Shown here: positions 31,931-39,122 of the stretch, one piece after another | Layout of the letters: each line of letters begins with the position of its first letter | Numbering within the stretch: position 1 is the stretch's first letter | The notes under the pieces: generated by a model | What the model saw: the letters and a program-made list of their open reading frames with translations, nothing else | Databases searched by the model: none | Told to the model about the DNA's origin: nothing | Assembly: GCA_900541125.1 (NCBI GenBank) | Contig: UQIK01000014.1 | Coordinates: 1-60,554, forward strand | Direction of reading: 5' to 3' | Length of the DNA stretch: 60,554 nucleotides | Origin: an uncultured Collinsella sp. | Lineage (GTDB): Bacteria > Actinomycetota > Coriobacteriia > Coriobacteriales > Coriobacteriaceae | Made by a program: the position numbers and the translations under genes

Positions 31931-31956
31931 TGGACACGCCCGGAACCGTGTATACG
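31931..31956 (+). promoter_or_regulatory. internal promoter box before rplB
   Basis: TGGACACGCCCG, three bases, then CCGTGTATAC with G. It matches the rplC box at 22 of 25 positions and contains the inverted repeat ACACG-N8-CGTGT and a -10-like TATACG. It implies a second promoter inside the S10 operon, giving rplB-rplX separate control. Confidence 0.55.
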
Positions 31957-32035
31957 TCCGGTGTCATCGCACCCGAGGCAGAACCTCGAATCCCTGTCTG
32001 CGATGGCTAACGGATTCCTATTGAAAGGGATTGTA

Positions 32036-32866
32036 ATGGCTGTAAAGCACCTTAAGCCGACCTCCGCTGGTAGGCGTTGGCAGACGATCTCCGACTTCTC
32101 CGAGATCACCTGCACCAAGCCCGAGAAGTCTCTTCTCGAGCCCCTGCCCAAGAAGGCCGGTCGTAACAACAACGGCCGCATCACCACCCGCCACCAGGGC
32201 GGCGGCGTGAAGCGTCGTTACCGCGTGATCGACTTCAAGCGCAACAAGGACGGCGTGCCCGCCAAGGTTGCCACGATCGAGTACGATCCGAACCGTTCCG
32301 CTCGCATCGCTCTGCTGCACTACGCTGACGGTGAGAAGCGCTACATCCTGGCCCCCAAGGGCCTCGAGGTCGGTCAGACCATCATGTCCGGTTCTGACGC
32401 CGACATCAAGCCGGGCAACGCTCTGCCCCTCGCCGACATCCCCGTCGGTACGCTCATCCACGCCGTCGAGTTCCAGCCGGGCAAGGGCGCTGCTATCGCC
32501 CGTTCCGCCGGTAACTCCTGCCAGCTGATGGGTAAGGAGGGCAAGTACGCTATCGTCCGTATGCCTTCCTCCGAGATGCGCCGCATCCTCGTTACCTGCC
32601 GCGCCACCGTCGGTGAGGTCGGCAACGCCGATCACTCCAACATCGTCATCGGCAAGGCCGGCCGTAAGCGTCACATGAACGTGCGCCCGACCGTCCGCGG
32701 TACCGTCATGAACCCTGTCGACCACCCGCACGGCGGTGGCGAGGGCAAGAACCACACCTCTGGTCGTCCCTCTGTTACCCCCTGGGGTAAGCCGACGAAG
32801 GGCCTTCGTACGCGCAAGAAGAAGAAGGTCTCGAACCAGCACATCATTCGTCGCCGTAAGAAGTAA
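32036..32866 (+). CDS. rplB: 50S ribosomal protein L2
   Basis: uL2, needed for subunit joining and peptidyl transfer. 276 aa from ATG 32036, after GAAAGGG; starts MAVKHLKPTSAGRRWQ. The conserved C-terminal loop VDHPHGGGEGKN, with the key histidine, and the basic end are intact. First gene after the internal promoter box. Confidence 0.97.
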   Translation: MAVKHLKPTSAGRRWQTISDFSEITCTKPEKSLLEPLPKKAGRNNNGRITTRHQGGGVKRRYRVIDFKRNKDGVPAKVATIEYDPNRSARIALLHYADGEKRYILAPKGLEVGQTIMSGSDADIKPGNALPLADIPVGTLIHAVEFQPGKGAAIARSAGNSCQLMGKEGKYAIVRMPSSEMRRILVTCRATVGEVGNADHSNIVIGKAGRKRHMNVRPTVRGTVMNPVDHPHGGGEGKNHTSGRPSVTPWGKPTKGLRTRKKKKVSNQHIIRRRKK

Positions 32867-32898
32867 TTTCGGATACCGAGTTTTAGGAGAAAGCACTT

Positions 32899-33159
32899 AT
32901 GAGCAGAAGTCTCAAAAAGGGCCCGTTCGTGGAGACTCGCCTTCTCTCGCGTATCACCGCGATGAACGAGGCTGGCAAGAAGGACGTCGTGAAGACCTGG
33001 TCCCGCGCGTCCACCATCTTCCCCGAGATGGTTGGTCACACCATCGCCGTCCACGACGGCCGCAAGCATGTGCCCGTGTATGTTACCGAGTCCATGGTTG
33101 GTCACAAGCTCGGCGAGTTCGCGCCGACTCGTACGTTCCGTGGCCACAAGGCCAAATAG
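32899..33159 (+). CDS. rpsS: 30S ribosomal protein S19
   Basis: uS19, 30S head protein next to the A-site tRNA. 86 aa. MSRSLKKGPFVETRLLSR, then TIFPEMVGHTIAVHDGRKHVPV and TRTFRGHKAK, match the family along the full length. Ribosome site AGGAGAAAG before ATG. Confidence 0.97.
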   Translation: MSRSLKKGPFVETRLLSRITAMNEAGKKDVVKTWSRASTIFPEMVGHTIAVHDGRKHVPVYVTESMVGHKLGEFAPTRTFRGHKAK

Positions 33160-33173
33160 GGGGTTAACCGTAA

Positions 33174-33545
33174 ATGGCAACTAAGTCTATTGAAACTGAG
33201 GCCACCGAGGTTCGCGCCGTCGCTAAGTACGTGCGTGTTTCCCCCAGCAAGGCCCGCCTGGTGGTCGATCTGATCCGCCGCAAGCCTGTCGCTCAGGCCT
33301 TCGACATCCTCCACTTCTGCGACCGCGCCGTCGCCGTGGATGTCGAGAAGGTTCTCCGTTCCGCCGTTGCGAACGCCGAGAACAACAACGGTCTGCGTGC
33401 CGACAACCTGGTTGTCGCCGCTGCCTATGTTGACGAGGGTCCGACGCTTAAGCGCATCCGTCCCCGCGCCAAGGGTTCCGCTTCTCGCATTCTGAAGCGT
33501 ACTTCCCACATCACCGTCGTCGTTGCTCCTCGAAAGGAGGCGTAA
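33174..33545 (+). CDS. rplV: 50S ribosomal protein L22
   Basis: uL22, tunnel constriction protein; its beta-hairpin affects macrolide sensitivity. 123 aa with a short acidic N-terminal extension (MATKSIETEATE) before AVAKYVRVSPSKARLVVDLI. The hairpin segment RIRPRAKGSASRILKRTSHITVVV is present (quoted in part: RIRPRAKGSASRILKRTSHI). Lies 14 bases after rpsS. Confidence 0.97.
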   Translation: MATKSIETEATEVRAVAKYVRVSPSKARLVVDLIRRKPVAQAFDILHFCDRAVAVDVEKVLRSAVANAENNNGLRADNLVVAAAYVDEGPTLKRIRPRAKGSASRILKRTSHITVVVAPRKEA

Positions 33546-33551
33546 AGCTGT

Positions 33552-34262
33552 ATGGGTCAGAAAGTCTACCCCACCGGCTTCCGTCTTGGCATCACCGAGA
33601 ACTGGCGCTCCCGCTGGTTCGCAGAGAAGGATTACGCTAAGACCCTCGGTAACGATCTCGAGATCCGCAAGTACCTCGAGAAGCGTCTTTCCCGCGCAGC
33701 TGTCTCCCGCGTCGAGATCGAGCGCGCTGGCGACAAGGTGAAGGTCATCATCCTCACCGCTCGCCCCGGCGTTGTCATCGGTAAGAAGGGTGCCGAGATC
33801 GATACCCTCCGCACCGAGCTCGAGAAGGTCGCTGGCGTCTCCAAGGGCCAGCTCTCCGTCGACGTTGTCGAGATCAAGCGCCCCGAGCTCGACGCCAACC
33901 TCGTTGCTCAGTCTATCGCCGAGCAGCTCGAGGGCCGCGTTGCCTTCCGTCGCGCTATGCGCAAGGCTGTCCAGTCCGCCCGCAAGGCCGGCGCTAAGGG
34001 CATCCGTATCCAGTGCTCCGGTCGTCTCGGCGGTGCCGAGATGGGCCGTCGTGAGTGGTACCGCGAGGGTCGCGTGCCTCTGCACACCCTCCGTGCCAAG
34101 ATCGACTACGGCACGGCTGTCGCCAGCACCACCATGGGCGCTTGCGGCGTGAAGGTCTGGATTTACCTGGGCGAGAAGCTCCCGGGCCAGCCTGTTCCCA
34201 ACCCTGCACTCGAGGGCTCTTCCCGTCCTCGTCGTCGTAACTCCGAGAGGAGGGGTCAGTAG
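33552..34262 (+). CDS. rpsC: 30S ribosomal protein S3
   Basis: uS3, mRNA-entry-channel helicase component. 236 aa. MGQKVYPTGFRLGITENWRS start, KH-domain loop VVIGKKGAEID (about residues 76-86) and EWYREGRVPLHTLRAKIDYG (about 165-184). The start lies 6 bases after rplV; the stop overlaps the GTG of rplP by one base. Confidence 0.97.
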   Translation: MGQKVYPTGFRLGITENWRSRWFAEKDYAKTLGNDLEIRKYLEKRLSRAAVSRVEIERAGDKVKVIILTARPGVVIGKKGAEIDTLRTELEKVAGVSKGQLSVDVVEIKRPELDANLVAQSIAEQLEGRVAFRRAMRKAVQSARKAGAKGIRIQCSGRLGGAEMGRREWYREGRVPLHTLRAKIDYGTAVASTTMGACGVKVWIYLGEKLPGQPVPNPALEGSSRPRRRNSERRGQ

Positions 34263-34765
34263 TGCTTGCCCCTAAGCGTATTCTTCACCGCAAGGTGCAG
34301 CGTGGCTCCATGAAGGGCCAGGCCAAGGGTAATACCGAGCTGCATTTCGGCGAGTTTGGTATCCAGGCTCTCGAGGCCCATTGGATCACCAACCGTCAGA
34401 TCGAGGCCGCTCGTATTGCCATGACCCGCTACATGAAGCGTGGCGGTCGTGTCTACATCACGATCTTCCCCGATAAGCCCATCACCAAGAAGCCTGCCGA
34501 GACTCGCATGGGTTCTGGTAAGGGTAACCCCGAGGAGTGGGTGGCCGTCGTCAAGCCCGGCCGCATCATGTTCGAGGTCAAGGGCGTGCCCGAGGAGATC
34601 GCTCGCGAGGCTCTGCGTCTTGCACAGCACAAGCTTCCCATCAAGACCAAGATTGTTGCTGCTAAGAACGCTGAGCAGCGCATCGAGAAGGAGATGGCTG
34701 AGGAGGCCGCTCTCGAGGCCAAGTGGGCTGCTGAGGACGCCGCCGCCGCCAAGGAGGAGAACTAA
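34262..34765 (+). CDS. rplP: 50S ribosomal protein L16 with acidic C-terminal extension
   Basis: uL16 helps place A-site tRNA. 167 aa against a usual 137-145. The core MLAPKRILHRKVQRGSMKG to LAQHKLPIKTKIV is standard; the last 28 or so residues (EQRIEKEMAEEAALEAKW and on) form a charged helix not found in E. coli L16. GTG start overlaps the rpsC stop (TAGTG), and the stop overlaps the rpmC start, so the three are translationally coupled. Confidence 0.96.
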   Translation: MLAPKRILHRKVQRGSMKGQAKGNTELHFGEFGIQALEAHWITNRQIEAARIAMTRYMKRGGRVYITIFPDKPITKKPAETRMGSGKGNPEEWVAVVKPGRIMFEVKGVPEEIAREALRLAQHKLPIKTKIVAAKNAEQRIEKEMAEEAALEAKWAAEDAAAAKEEN

Positions 34766-34980
34766 TGAAGCCCGCAGAGATTCGTGAGCTCTCGGACGCT
34801 CAGCTCGTTGAGAAGCTGAAGGAAATGCGCGCCGAGCTCTTTAACCTTCGTTTCCAGATGGCCACCAGCCAGCTGGACAACACCGCTCGCGTCAACACCG
34901 TGAAGAAGGACATCGCTCGCGTCCTCACGGAGCAGCGCGCCCGCGAGATCGCAGCGGAGAAGTCCGCTGTCGCCGAGTAG
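34765..34980 (+). CDS. rpmC: 50S ribosomal protein L29
   Basis: uL29, a two-helix protein at the tunnel exit near L23. 71 aa. MKPAEIRELSDAQLVEKLKE and LFNLRFQMATSQLDNTARV are diagnostic. Start and rplP stop share TAATG. Confidence 0.96.
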   Translation: MKPAEIRELSDAQLVEKLKEMRAELFNLRFQMATSQLDNTARVNTVKKDIARVLTEQRAREIAAEKSAVAE

Positions 34981-34996
34981 GACCTAAGGAGAGAAC

Positions 34997-35257
34997 ATGA
35001 CTGATTCGCGTAACTCGCGTAAGGTCCGTACGGGTGTCGTTACCTCCGTCTCCGGTGCCAAGACCATTGTTGTCACCATCACCGAGCGCAAGCGTCACCC
35101 CAAGTACGGCAAGATGATGACCAGCTCCAAGAAGCTGCACGCTCACGACGAGGAGTGCACGGCTGGCGTGGGCGACACCGTCCGCGTTATGGAGACCCGT
35201 CCTATGTCCAAGATGAAGCGTTGGCGCCTCATCGAGGTCGTCGAGCGCGCTAAATAA
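34997..35257 (+). CDS. rpsQ: 30S ribosomal protein S17
   Basis: uS17, primary 16S rRNA-binding protein. 86 aa. Motifs RKVRTGVVTSVSGAKTIVV, KYGKMMTSSKKLHAHDE and RPMSKMKRWRLIEVVERAK are family-typical. Ribosome site AAGGAGAG. A 118-base structured gap follows before rplN. Confidence 0.96.
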   Translation: MTDSRNSRKVRTGVVTSVSGAKTIVVTITERKRHPKYGKMMTSSKKLHAHDEECTAGVGDTVRVMETRPMSKMKRWRLIEVVERAK

Positions 35258-35284
35258 GCAGTCGCTCTTACGACTTGTACGTTT

Positions 35285-35350
35285 CCGAAGATGTGCGTAT
35301 GCCTGGCTTGCATACCACAGGCCGTATAAAGGCAGCGCACCTCTCTTCGG
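35285..35350 (+). promoter_or_regulatory. long hairpin in the rpsQ-rplN gap
   Basis: CCGAAGA (35285-35291) with TCTTCGG (35344-35350), continued inward by GTGCG with CGCAC, closes a loop of about 38 bases that itself can fold (GTATGC with GCATAC). No U-run follows, and the structure ends just before the rplN ribosome site. Gaps this large are unusual in this operon, so an autoregulatory or processing role is plausible. Confidence 0.5.
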
Positions 35351-35375
35351 TTCTTAGTTCGGAGGAACATCTACC

Positions 35376-35744
35376 ATGATTCAGATGCAAACCATGCTGA
35401 ACGTCGCCGACAACTCCGGCGCTCGCAAGATTCGCTGCATCAAGGTGCTTGGCGGTTCCAAGCGTCGTTATGCAGGCATCGGCGATGTGTTCATCGGTGC
35501 TGTCCAGGAGGCTACCCCTGGCGCCAACGTCAAGAAGAAGGACGTTGTCCGTTGCGTCGTCGTTCGCACCGTTAAGGAGATCCGCCGCAAGGATGGCTCC
35601 TACATTCGCTTTGATGAGAACGCCTGCGTTGTCATCAACAACGATGGTTCGCCCGTCGGCACCCGTATCTTCGGGCCTGTCGCTCGCGAGCTTCGTGACA
35701 AGAAGTACATGAAGATCGTCTCGCTCGCTCCCGAGACCCTGTAG
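35376..35744 (+). CDS. rplN: 50S ribosomal protein L14
   Basis: uL14, at the subunit interface. 122 aa, normal. MIQMQTMLNVADNSGARKIR and RIFGPVARELRDKKYMKIVSLAPETL (quoted in part as FGPVARELRDKKYMKI) match the family fully. Ribosome site CGGAGG. Confidence 0.97.
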   Translation: MIQMQTMLNVADNSGARKIRCIKVLGGSKRRYAGIGDVFIGAVQEATPGANVKKKDVVRCVVVRTVKEIRRKDGSYIRFDENACVVINNDGSPVGTRIFGPVARELRDKKYMKIVSLAPETL

Positions 35745-35757
35745 TTAGGGGAGATAT

Positions 35758-36063
35758 ATGTATATCAAGAAGGGCGATAAGGTCCAGGTTCTCTCTGGTA
35801 AGGATCGCGGCAAGCAGGGCGTTATCCTGCGTGCTCTCCCCGCCGAGAACAAGGTCGTTGTCGAGGGCGTTTCGGTCGTCAAGAAGGCCGTCAAGCCCAA
35901 CGCTGCCAACCAGCAGGGCGGCATCGTTTCGCAGGAGGCTCCCATCGACGCCTCCAACGTCAATCTCGTCTGCCCCGAGTGCGGTAAGGTTACCCGCGTC
36001 GGTCACGAGAAGGACGGCAAGAACAAGCTGCGCGTCTGCAAGAAGTGCGGCCACAAGTTCTAA
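35758..36063 (+). CDS. rplX: 50S ribosomal protein L24
   Basis: uL24, an assembly initiator. 101 aa: KOW motif KKGDKVQVLSGKDRGKQG at the N terminus; the C terminus holds four cysteines, CPECGKVTRVG and VCKKCGHKF, a possible zinc ribbon common in Gram-positive L24. It is the last gene: a strong terminator follows, and rplE, rpsN, rpsH and the rest of the spc operon are not adjacent. Confidence 0.97.
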   Translation: MYIKKGDKVQVLSGKDRGKQGVILRALPAENKVVVEGVSVVKKAVKPNAANQQGGIVSQEAPIDASNVNLVCPECGKVTRVGHEKDGKNKLRVCKKCGHKF

Positions 36064-36090
36064 GCTGCCCGCAACATCAAGTTGCTAGCA

Positions 36091-36124
36091 AAGGCCCGGA
36101 TGCCACGGCACCCGGGCCTTTTTC
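36091..36124 (+). terminator. terminator ending the S10 operon after rplX
   Basis: AAGGCCCGG (36091-36099) pairs with CCGGGCCTT (36112-36120), followed by TTTTCT. Confidence 0.92.
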
Positions 36125-36133
36125 TATCCCTAC

Positions 36134-36237
36134 TCATTGGGGACAGACTTAAATGAGTTGCCGTTGCATTCATTGGGGACAGACTTAAATGAGTGGCCGT
36201 TGCATTCATTGGGGACAGACTTAAATGACCAGTCGTT
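36134..36237 (+). repeat. three tandem 36-bp REP-like repeats
   Basis: Copies start at 36134, 36170 and 36206, each TCATTGGGGACAGACTTAAA then TGA. The ends TCATT and AATGA are inverted, so each copy can fold. A degenerate fourth piece (GGGGGACAGTCTCAATG) follows near 36238. The core GGGGACAG also occurs, as its complement, in the loop of the hairpin at 38411. This resembles short palindromic intergenic repeats mobilised by REP-associated transposases; no transposase is present here. Confidence 0.75.
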
Positions 36238-36376
36238 GGGGGGACAGTCTCAATGTGCCGACAGTTTGGGACGGTCCTTTGATGTCTGATGCCCCCAGAG
36301 GGGTGGAGTAATACGGCCTACTCTGTCTTTTATGGCTATGGTGCTCTGCCCCTTTATGTTTCACAAGGATCGTTGC

Positions 36377-36416
36377 ATGCGCATTTATGCGCATAGCCTT
36401 GCGCGATAATGCGCAT
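36377..36416. promoter_or_regulatory. three ATGCGCAT palindromes, candidate operators
   Basis: ATGCGCAT occurs at 36377-36384, 36387-36394 and 36409-36416, in a low-GC stretch 140-180 bases before the oxidoreductase-regulator pair. Spacing start to start is 10 and 22 bases, about one and two helical turns, which suggests cooperative binding, perhaps by the DeoR-type regulator encoded downstream. The rest of 36238-36557 contains no gene I can support. Confidence 0.45.
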
Positions 36417-36557
36417 AACTGCACAAACATCTGCCAACTATGGCTAAATAAAGACTGATAAGCAAATAAACACGCAAACACGAGCAGATACGCGCGCAAT
36501 TGTGCGAATATAGGGTTGTTAGAAATGAAGGACTTCCGATGACTCAGGAGGCACATC

Positions 36558-37637
36558 ATGGCAGATTCCAAACAGGCTCCGCTCGACGCCGAGGCAGCCG
36601 CAAAGGCGGCGTTTGCCTCGGTCCAGAATCAGCCGTTCCCAAACGACATCTTTACGGCTCCCGAGCTTCGCTGGGCAGTGATCGGGTGCGGTGTTATCGC
36701 CAACCAAATGGCCCAGTCCCTCGCGCTGGCCGGCCGCAAGCTCGCGGGTGTCGCCAACCGTACGCTTTCCAAAGCCCAGGCTTTTGCCGAGCAGTATGGC
36801 GTCGAGAAGGTGTACGAGACGGTCGAGGACCTCTACGCCGATCCGGACATCGACGCCGTCTATATCACCACGCCGCACAACACGCATATCACCTACCTGC
36901 GAGCCGCTCTGGCAGCTGGTAAGCACGTGCTCTGCGAGAAGGCCATTACCCTCAATTCCGCTGAGCTCGACGAGGCGCGTGCCATCGCCGACGAGCACAA
37001 CGTCGTCCTTATGGACGCCACCACGGTGCTTCACATGCCGCTGTATCAGGAGCTGCGCCGCCGCATGGATGCGGGCGATTTTGGTCGCATGAACCTCGCC
37101 CAGCTCAACTTTGGCAGCTATAAGGAGTACGGGGACCTGACCAACCGGTTCTACAACCGTAGTCTCGCCGGCGGCGCCATGCTCGACATTGGCGTGTATG
37201 CCCTGTCTGTCATGCGCCTGTTTATGGCCAGTCAACCCGTGGAGGTCGTCTCTCTGGGCAACTCCTGTGAGACCGGCGTTGACGTTGCGAGTGGCATTGT
37301 CTGCCGTAACGCCGAGCAGCAGCTGGGCGTGGTGAGCCTTACGCTCCACTCCAAGCAGCCCAAGCGTTCGGTTATCAGCTTCGACAAATGCTATATCGAG
37401 GTCAACGAGTATCCGCGCGCCGACCATGCGACCATCGTGTGGACTGCGGACGGTCGCCGTGAGGAGGTCCACGCTGGCACCGAGGCATACGCTCTGTGCT
37501 ACGAGATGGCCGACCTGGAGAAGGCCGTTGCCGGCGATGATTCGAAGTGCGAGCTTCTGGACTATGCTTCTGATGTTATGGAGCTTATGACCAAGCTCCG
37601 CGCCGACTGGGGAGTTGTGTACCCCGAGGAGGAGTAA
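36558..37637 (+). CDS. Gfo/Idh/MocA-family oxidoreductase
   Basis: 359 aa NAD(P)-dependent dehydrogenase. Rossmann motif RWAVIGCGVIANQMAQSL (about residues 39-56), DAVYITTPHNTHITY and the catalytic-Lys motif GKHVLCEKAITLN (about 116-128) define the family; the substrate is typically a sugar, inositol or related polyol derivative. An N-terminal extension of about 37 residues precedes the Rossmann fold. ATG follows CAGGAGG. A DeoR-type regulator starts 3 bases after the stop, so the two probably form an operon controlled by it. The substrate cannot be told. Confidence 0.87.
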   Translation: MADSKQAPLDAEAAAKAAFASVQNQPFPNDIFTAPELRWAVIGCGVIANQMAQSLALAGRKLAGVANRTLSKAQAFAEQYGVEKVYETVEDLYADPDIDAVYITTPHNTHITYLRAALAAGKHVLCEKAITLNSAELDEARAIADEHNVVLMDATTVLHMPLYQELRRRMDAGDFGRMNLAQLNFGSYKEYGDLTNRFYNRSLAGGAMLDIGVYALSVMRLFMASQPVEVVSLGNSCETGVDVASGIVCRNAEQQLGVVSLTLHSKQPKRSVISFDKCYIEVNEYPRADHATIVWTADGRREEVHAGTEAYALCYEMADLEKAVAGDDSKCELLDYASDVMELMTKLRADWGVVYPEEE

Positions 37638-37640
37638 GCG

Positions 37641-38387
37641 ATGCTTGCGGAAGATAGGCTCAACGCGATCGTGTCGATGGTGCAGCGAGCCGGCTCGGTT
37701 ACCGTGCCGGAGCTTGCTGAGGCCCTGGGCGTGACGGCGTCTACCATTCGGCGCGACTTGCAGACGCTCGACCGAGCGCACCGCATTGCCAAGGTCCACG
37801 GTGGGGCGACGAGTCTTGAGCGCGCGCACGTGACGCGCGACCTAACGATCAGCGAGCGCAGCGATCTCCATAACGACGACAAGGAGCGTATCTGCGCCCG
37901 TGCGGCGGCGCTTGTGGAGCCCGATAGCTTTGTGTATATCGATTCGGGCTCCACGACCCTCAAGCTCATCGAGCATCTTCCGCGCCTTGAGGGCGTCACC
38001 TATGTGACCGATTCCGTGCTCCATGCTCAGCACCTTGCTTTGCGCGGCATGCGCACCGTTGTGCTGGGCGGCGAGCTCAAACCCGAGACCGAGGCGCTCG
38101 TTGGCCCCGATGCCTTGGCAACCTTAGACCGCTACAACTTCAACTGTGGCTTTTGGGGCTCTAACGGCATTGCCGCCGAGCAGGGTCTCACCACACCGGA
38201 TATCGAGGAAGCACAGGTCAAGCGTATCTCGATGCGCCATACCGCCAAACGCTTCGTAATCTCGGACGCCAGTAAATTTGGCATGGTGGCGCCCGTCAAG
38301 TTCGCGGACTTCCGCGACGCAACGATTATCACTGCGGGCGAGGTCCCCGCCAAGTACCGGGCAATGGACAACGTCATCACGGTCTAG
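37641..38387 (+). CDS. DeoR/GlpR-family transcriptional regulator
   Basis: 248 aa. N-terminal winged helix-turn-helix (VTVPELAEALGVTASTIRRD, about residues 20-39, then VHGGATSLE) and a C-terminal sugar-phosphate-sensing domain with DSGSTTLKLIEHLP and VVLGGELKPETEALVG. Such proteins repress nearby carbohydrate genes until a phosphorylated sugar binds. It is coupled to the upstream oxidoreductase gene and probably regulates it; the ATGCGCAT cluster is a candidate operator. Confidence 0.9.
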   Translation: MLAEDRLNAIVSMVQRAGSVTVPELAEALGVTASTIRRDLQTLDRAHRIAKVHGGATSLERAHVTRDLTISERSDLHNDDKERICARAAALVEPDSFVYIDSGSTTLKLIEHLPRLEGVTYVTDSVLHAQHLALRGMRTVVLGGELKPETEALVGPDALATLDRYNFNCGFWGSNGIAAEQGLTTPDIEEAQVKRISMRHTAKRFVISDASKFGMVAPVKFADFRDATIITAGEVPAKYRAMDNVITV

Positions 38388-38410
38388 CAGCAGGGGACGG
38401 GCTAAGGCCA

Positions 38411-38449
38411 AAACCACCACAAAGGTGCCTGTCCCCTTTGTGGTGGTTT
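38411..38449. repeat. 15-bp perfect inverted repeat between convergent genes
   Basis: AAACCACCACAAAGG (38411-38425), loop TGCCTGTCC, CCTTTGTGGTGGTTT (38435-38449). It overlaps the end of the minus-strand rluA-type gene by two bases and may serve as a bidirectional terminator. The loop contains CTGTCC, the complement of the GGGGACAG core of the repeats at 36134. Confidence 0.75.
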
Positions 38450-39107
38450 AGGGCTCCCAGGGGCAGGGGGCTTCGATGTGGATGTGCTCGCCGGTTACGG
38501 GATGCGTGAAGGACACGCTGTGGGCGTGGAGCATCAGGCCGCAGGGGCGCGGCGTTCCGTACAGGTCGTCGCCAACCAGGGGATGGCGCTCGCTCGCCAG
38601 ATGCACGCGGATTTGGTGCTTGCGGCCGGTGAGCAACTCGACATCGATATACGAGCGCGTGGGCAGGCCTCGGCGGCTCTTAAGGCGCTTGAGCACCTTC
38701 ACGCGCGTCTGAGACGGCTTGCCGCTGGCGCCGACGCGCATCTTTCGGCTGTCGTGACGGTCGCGGGCGATGGGCTTGTCGATGAGCTTTTCGTTCCAGT
38801 CGATTTTGCCCTCGGCCAGCGCCAGATAGTGCTTTTCGAACGCGTGGTCGATGACCATCTGGTCAAAAGCGGGCTGCGTCTGCTTGTCGAGCGAGAACAA
38901 CACCACGCCGGTGGTGTCACGGTCCAGGCGATTGAGCGGCTGCATGTCGGTCGCGGCAAAGCCGTCGCCCATCGCCAGCAGCAGGTCGCTGGCGTAGTCG
39001 GTAAGTGTGCGCTCGCCGGTGCCGTCGCCGTGGACGATCATGCCGGCGGGCTTGTCGATGGCCATGAGCCAGGCGTCGCAGTAGAGGACTTGAGGTTCTT
39101 CGTTCAC
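38448..39107 (-). CDS. RluA-family RNA pseudouridine synthase
   Basis: 219 aa. Catalytic Asp62 lies in NRLDRDTTGVVLF, matching HRLDxxTSG; IDKPAGMIVH at the N terminus and LLTGRKHQIRVHLA later are family motifs. It isomerises uridine to pseudouridine in rRNA or tRNA. There is no S4 domain, as in short RluA/RluC relatives. Which RNA site it modifies is unknown. It lies 15 bases after the U32 peptidase gene on the same strand, so they are probably co-transcribed. Confidence 0.88.
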   Translation of the reverse strand: MNEEPQVLYCDAWLMAIDKPAGMIVHGDGTGERTLTDYASDLLLAMGDGFAATDMQPLNRLDRDTTGVVLFSLDKQTQPAFDQMVIDHAFEKHYLALAEGKIDWNEKLIDKPIARDRHDSRKMRVGASGKPSQTRVKVLKRLKSRRGLPTRSYIDVELLTGRKHQIRVHLASERHPLVGDDLYGTPRPCGLMLHAHSVSFTHPVTGEHIHIEAPCPWEP

Positions 39108-39122
39108 GTGTAAGCCTTTCGG

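Noticed and set aside
38478..39113. A 211-codon plus-strand frame opposite the pseudouridine synthase gene, and a 579-codon frame at 39192-40931 opposite the U32 gene
   Set aside because: They are antisense shadows of genes with clear catalytic motifs.
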